64,000 nucleotides of DNA. Origin: Vigna angularis (taxonomy: Eukaryota > Streptophyta > Magnoliopsida > Fabales > Fabaceae). Location of the stretch: the NCBI RefSeq assembly GCF_016808095.1, contig NC_068979.1, positions 24,759,444 to 24,823,443 of the forward strand, given 5' to 3'. Below the pieces are notes generated by a model that was not told where the DNA came from, did no database searches, and saw nothing but the letters and a program-made list of their open reading frames with translations. The position numbers and the translations under genes are program-made. Positions 57,358 through 64,000 of the stretch are shown piece after piece; the first letter of the stretch is position 1; each line of letters opens with the position of its first letter.

Positions 57358-57862
57358 GGTTTAATCTTTTAATAGGTCTCTATTTTTGTCCCAAATTTGA
57401 AATAGGTCCCTGTTATATTTGAAGTCTTAATTAGGTTCTTATTTTTGTTAATTTGATGCAAATAAATCCTTTCCGTCAATTTTAGAAAACGGCGTTAAGG
57501 AGTGCGTGATGTGGCGTGTGTGAATTCAATTTTTTAAGGTTTAATGTTTCAATAGGTCCCTATTTTCGTCCCAAATTTGAAATAGGTCCCTGTTATAAAT
57601 TAAACCTTAAAAAATTTGGGACGAAAATAGGGACCTATTTCAAATTTAGGACGAAAATAGGGACCTATTGGAGACATTAAACCTTAAAAAGTTGAATTCA
57701 CACACGCCACGTCACGCACTCCTTAACGCCGTTTTCTGAAATTGACGAAAAGGATTTATTTGCATCAAATTAACAAAAATAAGGATCTAATTAAGACTTC
57801 AAATATAACAGGGACCTATTTCAAATTTGGGACGAAAATAGGACCTATTGAGACATTAAACC
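57358..57862. mobile_element. Small foldback (Mutator-like) element, 505 bp
   Basis: It starts GGTTTAATC and ends GACATTAAACC, with the 9-bp duplication tatatattt outside both ends (57349-57357 and 57863-57871). The two halves are inverted copies (ataggtccct, ccaaatttgaaatagg, aacggcgttaaggagtg), with the axis near 57610. It shares its terminal motif, foldback design and duplication length with the element at 14385-15811, so the two are probably related. It has no coding capacity. Confidence 0.88.
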
Positions 57863-57871
57863 TATATATTT

Positions 57872-60032
57872 TTTATTTTTAACTATTCAAATTTAAATTA
57901 AATTTTATCTCTATTACAAAAGGGTTAAACATATTATAGTTAAAAATTAGAATTTATATGACATAATTTGATTGTTAAATTAGAAAAATAATAGATATAA
58001 TGATTTTAATTCAATTATATGAAACGTTTTTGATATTGAACTGTATTTTAGGTTCAGTTTGTACTAATAAAAACATAACTAATATATTTTTAACTTTCTT
58101 TTAATAATGTAATTTACGTTTTTATTTTAAAAATTTAATTTAATGATTAGAATTCAAATTTAATGTTCAAAAAATACGTTATTAGTTTTAAGAGATTTTG
58201 AAATGTAAAACCCTATTAATATCTTGACATTATTATTAACTGTTGCCATCATCTCCGGATAGTGAATAGAAAAATGTTTATAAGAAGACAAACTTTTCCT
58301 AAACTATTAACATATTTGTCACCTGTTAAGGAAAGCTAGTTTTTGAAACTACACCATGCTGTGACATTGCAAGAAGAGACCACATAGTGTGTAGAGTGGG
58401 ACGGGGATTATGCAATTTCATTCATTAATACAATTTTTCATATAAAAGACTTTAAATAAATTTTAAATAATATATAAATTTGAATATTTTTTTATTTAAA
58501 TATTTAAATAATATATAAATTTGAATATTTGTTTTATTAAATACCTCAAATATTTTTTATTTAAATATTTTATTGTTTGTTTTGTCAATAATAAAATAAT
58601 AGAATATTTAGTATACCCTCTTATCTTTAACTTATAAATTAAAATAGACTTTTTTAATTTTTGTTAAGTTGTCAATTAAATTATTTTTAAAAAGAAATTA
58701 ATCGATAAATTATAAAACATTAACAAATAAATTGAATAAATCAAAGATGAAAAAAAAAACAAAAAAATAATAATTAGGGCAGACAAACGTCAAATAATAT
58801 TATAATTCCTTAATTAAATATATATTAAAAAAATTCTGAAATTTATAAACTATTTAAAATTAATTAAGTTTAAATAAATAATGTAAAATAGTTTCTACAA
58901 TTTAATTAATTTTAATTTATGAATAAATTTATTTTGTTTTATTTTTTTCTAAATGTAACATCCTAGTATAAAACTACTAAATAAAATATTATAAATTTTG
59001 ATTATGTACAATAAATAAATAAAAACATACAAAATATTAATATATACCAATATAATATATGTATATAACAAGTGAAACTACTCAAATTGTTTAAAACTAA
59101 AAAATTTCTATACATAACGTCTAGCTATAACAATAAATACAAACCTTTAAGTTTTTTCCTTTTATCGAAGGCATGTTAACAATTAACTTATTTTTTTCTC
59201 ATATTGAGAGGTGATCATTGTAAAAGTAAAACAATATGAAAAAAAAAAAGATAAACTAATATTCAAAGGAAAATTTCACAAAGCAATTTAAACATATCAC
59301 ATATTAGTTCAACATTTATAAAATACTATAACTCATATAAACATACACATAATTGACTTTAAACTCAATTATCTAGATATATGCTTTAACTCAGAGTATC
59401 ACTATAGATGTGCACTCATAGTAGTATTTATACTATAGAGAGTCATAAACATAAGAGTTATCATTCTACTACTAAGATTAATTTTCCATGCCTAAGACCA
59501 AAAGTATTTAAATGATCAAATTAATATTCCTGACTTATGGTTAGTTTAGAAACAATTTTTAATTTTAGAGTGAACACGACTTATACAAATAGTTAAATAT
59601 TCAACTAAATATAATTGATTGGAAACATAAGAAAATATATATTTTTTAAATATTTTATAAGAAAATCTAGCATAATTCATATAACTAATCATCTTTTAAC
59701 TAAAAAACCTTGTCTTATTTATTAAATAAATAAAGGATTAAATAGTTGTAAAATTTTCTAGATATGAAATATTATTACATTTATTTAATAATTTTCATAA
59801 ATCAGTAAAAGGTATATAAGAGAATATGCCTTTATTTATTCAAAGTATTACCTAAGAACTAAAATAACAAATTAAATGTATAGTGATATGTAATGTTCCG
59901 ACATACTTTAGAGAAAAATGTAAGAAGTATATTTTCAGTTTATCTTAAATTAAATTTTATCACTTAAAACTAATTTAAAAAATAATGAAACAAAATTTTG
60001 GAATATTTAATATATATATATATATATATATG

Positions 60033-60084
<52 letters not shown>

Positions 60085-60540
60085 AATATAAAAAGATTTT
60101 ATTATAATTAAATAAAAATAAATACATAATCTGAAAACATATTTCTAAATGATATAACCAATAAGTAAGAATAAATAAATCGTCAAATATAAAAATAAAC
60201 ACTAAATGCAAAGTAAAACATTAATGGTATAAAAACTTAATTTCTATATAAAAATTATAAGTATAAAAGGATATTTGATTAAAAATTAATAACAATAAAA
60301 ATATAATGAGTACCACAGCAAAGAAAATCATTATCTCTTTACCAGAACAGATTTATCAGATGGCATACCATAATTTATTTACAGTATCACGTAAGAACTA
60401 AAGTAACACAGTTTCTTACCTTGGATACCAAATTATATATTATTTTATCTATAGTAATACTCATATCTTAACACAGGCATACTAAAAATACACATATGGG
60501 TAAGAGGGTAATTTGCTCTGCATCAGGCATCTACCTTGCT
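57872..60540. other. Very AT-rich intergenic region, possible LTR relic
   Basis: No gene is seen. At 58956 the sequence tgtaacatcctag resembles the terminus of the solo LTR at 46571 and may start a strongly decayed relative. Two similar stretches around 59820-59875 and 60355-60410 (tttattta-a-agtatcac/tacctaagaactaaa) form a diverged local repeat. A TA microsatellite is at 60010-60079. Confidence 0.4.
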
Positions 60541-60547
60541 TGGCTGG

Positions 60548-60558
60548 TTATTTATACA
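60548..60558 (+). promoter_or_regulatory. Probable TATA box of the alpha-xylosidase gene
   Basis: The sequence ggttatttatacacc lies about 65-70 bp upstream of the ATG and is followed by a short CA/AG-rich leader. Confidence 0.45.
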
Positions 60559-60619
60559 CCATTGCTACCCTCACAGTAGCAGTAGCAGCACTCACCACTG
60601 CATTACTCCATAGTTAGCT

Positions 60620-63600
60620 ATGGTGTCTTCAAACCATTTAGCTGCTATATCTCTCTCTTCCCTTCTCCTAGCTCTGCTTCTGTGTTCAGCAGGAGCTAGT
60701 TCTTCTTCCAAAAATGCCACAAAAATTGGCCAGGGCTACCGTCTTGTCTCCATTGAAGAGACCCCTGATGGTGGCCTTATAGGGATCCTGCAACTTAAGC
60801 AGAAAACCAAAACATATGGCCCTGACATTCCCCTTCTTAGGTTCTATGTCAAGTAAGTCTCAGTTCTTCTACTACTGCTGTGCACATTCATCTGCATTTT
60901 TGTTTTTGGAAAGTCCCCTTTTTTTATTTTCATAAAATTAGTTTGGGGAAAGATGTAAGTCATAAATGTTTAAATCTCTGCTAAAGAAAATGTTTTTATT
61001 TTGTATTTGGAAGTGTATGGGATAAGATTGTGGATTCCGCTAGAAAAAAATGTTTCTATTCAGTATCTGACAGGATCTTGAAGATGAATATGGAGGAAAA
61101 AGTAATGCTTTTGGTGTTTCAATAAAAGAAAAGAAAGTCTTTTTTACCTAGTATGTTTATATTTAGTATTTTAGTATAACGAAAGACAATTATGGAGGAA
61201 AAATAAATACTGTTTTTTGTGTTTCAATCCGAGAAAAAAGGTTTTTTTTTATTCTAATTTTGACCTTGTTAATTGTTTCTGATTTCGCAGGCATGAGGCA
61301 GATAATCGTTTAAGGGTACACATAACCGATGCACAGAAGCAAAGGTGGGAGGTTCCCTACAACCTTTTACCGAGGGAGCAACCACCACCTTTGTCTCAAA
61401 GCATTGGGAAGTTCAGGAAGAACCCTATAACTGTCACTGAGTATTCTGGTTCTGAATTTCTGTTTAGCTACACTTCAGACCCTTTTAGTTTTGTGGTTAA
61501 AAGGAAGTCTAATGGTGAGACCCTTTTTGATACCTCCTCTGGTGATTCTGACCCTTTTAGTTCTCTTGTTTTCAAGGACCAGTACCTTGAGATTTCCACC
61601 AAACTGCCTAAGGATGCCTCCTTGTATGGTTTGGGAGAGAACACACAGCCACATGGGATCAAGTTGTACCCTAATGACCCTTACACCTTGTACACCACTG
61701 ACATTTCTGCCATTAATCTCAATGCCGATCTGTATGGATCGCACCCTGTGTACATGGATCTCAGAAACTCAGGTGGCAAGGCTTCTGCACATGGTGTTCT
61801 GTTGCTCAATAGCAATGGAATGGATGTTTTCTACACAGGAACTTCTCTTACATACAAGATTATTGGAGGTGTTTTTGACTTTTACTTCTTTTCTGGGCCT
61901 AGTCCTCTGAATGTTGTTGATCAGTACACTACCTTAATTGGTAGACCAGCTCCAATGCCTTACTGGGCCTTTGGTATGATTCATTTGTCACTCTTCTGTT
62001 TTTTAATATTGCCTTTTCTACTTGGTATTTATGGCATTACTGATATTTATTTGGGTGCTGTCAACATTTAATATTTAATATTCAACATTTAGCATTCTCC
62101 TTTTAGGTAGACTGAGTAATTATTCATTACGAAAACTGGGTCTTGATAGATCCAAATACTTAATGATACAGTGTCCTCGCCTTGAAAAAAAATCCAAGGA
62201 ATTTAAGCTCTCATATCATTATTTGATTTCAGTGACTTTTCTTGTGTACAATTCTGATATTATTTTGTTTTGGTGCATAATGCAGTTGAAAATGCAGAGA
62301 GTTATGATTTTCCAATTAGCTGTTTTCTGCTTTAGCTTATCTGTATATTGAATAACGGGGGATGTTCTGATTTGTTTTCTAAAGTTGGGTCTGCAAAGAT
62401 ATTTTAAAGATAAGTCACAAATTTTATGAATTGTGTCGTGGTTAACTTTTGTACGTCCAATTTTAGTAGTTGAGTAATTTAATACCTTTCTGGTCCACAT
62501 GGAACGATAAGATGCCACATAAAAGTTGGTAACTTAACTTTTCCATATAAAAGAATTACTCTTTTCTAAATAAATAACTTTTGATTCAAGAATTTGACCT
62601 TTGTTACATGATTCTACAAAGCAATCTGTGGGTCCTTGTCAAGGACTATCGTTGCATACACGTGGTTATATCACTTTACTTTTTATCTAGGGAGAAAGAT
62701 GTACTGATAGGACTAACCTTGGCAATAATTTTCCTGTCCTTTTAAAGATAGGGTTTCTTGATAAATGGAATTAAAGGATCAATTACTACAATAGGGATGA
62801 GGATTATTGTGAAAAATTCATGAATCAGTTTTCAATACAATTTTAAAACTGATCCAAGGACTTTCCATCTTCAATTTTAACTTGGTGCTGTCCTGATCTC
62901 GGATGCCCTTTGTTATTTAATCTGCTTGATCTTGGACATGTCTGGAATAACATTATCCTTGTGTCAAGGGAAGTATACAGTTAGATTATTATTGTTTCCT
63001 ACGATCTAATGGTGGATTCATGCTGTGTTTGTGTGTATATTTGTCCTTGGGGAGAGGAGTGGAGCAGAGAGACAAGAGCTTATGAAGTGTAGGGAATTGG
63101 GTGAATTTAAAGCATGCGAGATTTTGCCTTATATCTATATAATTTGCATTTACATTTGAAAGTTGTATCCGGATTTTTCTTTCCATGAGTAGTTTAACTG
63201 ATATTTTCACGTATTTGGTATTGTAGGATTCCACCAATGCAGATGGGGATATCACAATCTCTCAGTGGTTGAAGATGTTGTGGAGAATTACAAGAAGGCT
63301 CAAATCCCACTTGATGTGATTTGGAATGATGATGATCACATGGATGGGAAGAAGGACTTCACACTCAACCCTGCGAACTACCCTCGTCCAAAGCTTTTGA
63401 ACTTCCTGGACAAGATACACAACATTGGCATGAAATATGTTGTCATTATAGACCCTGGAATTGCTATTAACACCAGTTATGGTGTTTATCAAAGGGGTAT
63501 GGCTAATGATGTTTTTATCAAATATGATGGGGAACCCTTCGTGGCTCAAGTTTGGCCTGGGGCAGTAAACTTCCCTGATTTTCTTAATCCAAAGACGGTT

Positions 63601-64000
63601 TCTTGGTGGGTCGATGAGATCCGCCGCTTCCATGAACTTGTACCTGTTGATGGCCTGTGGATCGACATGAACGAGGTGTCAAATTTCTGTTCTGGAAAGT
63701 GCAAACTTCCCAAGGGAAAGTGCCCTACTGGAACAGGACCTGGATGGATATGTTGCTTGGAATGCAAGAACATCACTAGCACAAGGTGGGACGATCCTCC
63801 ATACAAAATTAACGCCTCAGGAATAAAAGCTCCTATTGGCTTCAAAACAATAGCCACTAGTGCATACCACTATAACGGTGTGTTAGAGTATGACGCTCAC
63901 AGTCTTTATGGCTTCTCACAAACCATTGCAACTCACAAGGGCCTTCAAGGGCTTCAAGGAAAAAGACCCTTTATTTTGTCCCGTTCTACTTATGTTGGTT
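60620..64000 (+). CDS. XYL1: Alpha-xylosidase, glycoside hydrolase family 31 (XYL1-type), 5' part
   Basis: The exons are 60620-60852, 61291-61973 and 63227 to the window end, where the gene is cut. Splice sites are GT-AG and phases agree. The enzyme removes xylose from the non-reducing end of xyloglucan oligosaccharides in the cell wall. The N-terminus is a signal peptide ([14 protein letters not shown]). The GH31 N-terminal beta-sandwich follows ([58 protein letters not shown]). The catalytic barrel begins with [16 protein letters not shown] and [14 protein letters not shown], and [10 protein letters not shown] carries the nucleophile Asp (codon 63664-63666). [16 protein letters not shown] and RPFILSRS segments come near the end. 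The frame is intact throughout. The XYL1 assignment over other GH31 alpha-glucosidases rests on close resemblance across the visible 450-odd residues. Confidence 0.93.

Noticed and set aside
61468..61910. Antisense and alternative-frame ORFs within alpha-xylosidase exon 2
   Set aside because: They are shadows of the GH31 coding frame.

Overview
This window is plant nuclear DNA, most likely from a warm-season legume (Phaseoleae, a Vigna- or Phaseolus-like genome). The evidence is spliced genes with GT-AG introns in AT-rich DNA, single-copy plant genes (an alpha-xylosidase, a DNA-3-methyladenine glycosylase, a NIMIN-type protein), and heavy loading with plant transposons. The species is inferred from general character, not from a search. 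No bacterial genes, rRNA, tRNA genes or CRISPR arrays were seen.

Layout. 1-2.2 kb is AT-rich spacer. 2.24-11.4 kb is a 5'-truncated Athila/Tat-like Ty3/gypsy relic; a 687-bp Mutator-like MITE sits in its internal region and a 2.8-kb solo LTR sits in its 3' LTR. 13.8-17.8 kb is a second solo LTR carrying a 1.4-kb foldback element. 18.4-35.1 kb is a decayed CACTA transposon. Its transposase gene is split by a nearly intact chromovirus (CRM-like LTR retrotransposon, 19684-34215). The 3' LTR of that chromovirus is in turn split by a 6.4-kb non-autonomous Athila-type element (19985-26427). 36.4-40.3 kb is an intact five-exon methyladenine glycosylase gene. 40.8-42.5 kb is a DUF547 pseudogene. 43.8-44.1 kb is a one-exon NIMIN-like gene. 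46.6-49.0 kb is an inverted solo LTR of the same family as the one at 13.8 kb. 49.9-55.6 kb is a CACTA element with Ulp1-protease remnants, containing a second CACTA, a TRIM retrotransposon and a tandem array. 57.4-57.9 kb is a small foldback element. 60.6 kb to the end is the 5' part of an alpha-xylosidase (XYL1-type, GH31) gene.

The most interesting object is the innermost element at 19985-26427. It has near-identical 334-bp LTRs, a tRNA-Asp primer site and one gag ORF, but no pol. On its opposite strand it carries what looks like a whole small gene for a WUSCHEL-related homeobox (WOX) protein: TATA box, CT-rich leader, leader intron, homeodomain exon, second intron, an exon with a WUS-box-like motif, and a poly(A) signal. 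Introns in antisense orientation would not be removed from the genomic RNA, so such a gene could be carried through retrotransposition intact. LTR differences counted by eye (1 in 334 for the inner element, 3 in about 891 for its host) suggest that both insertions are recent.

The host genes have ordinary, unrelated roles: cell-wall xyloglucan trimming, alkylated-base repair and salicylate signalling. Most of the rest of the window is a layered record of insertions, in which target-site duplications give the order of events.
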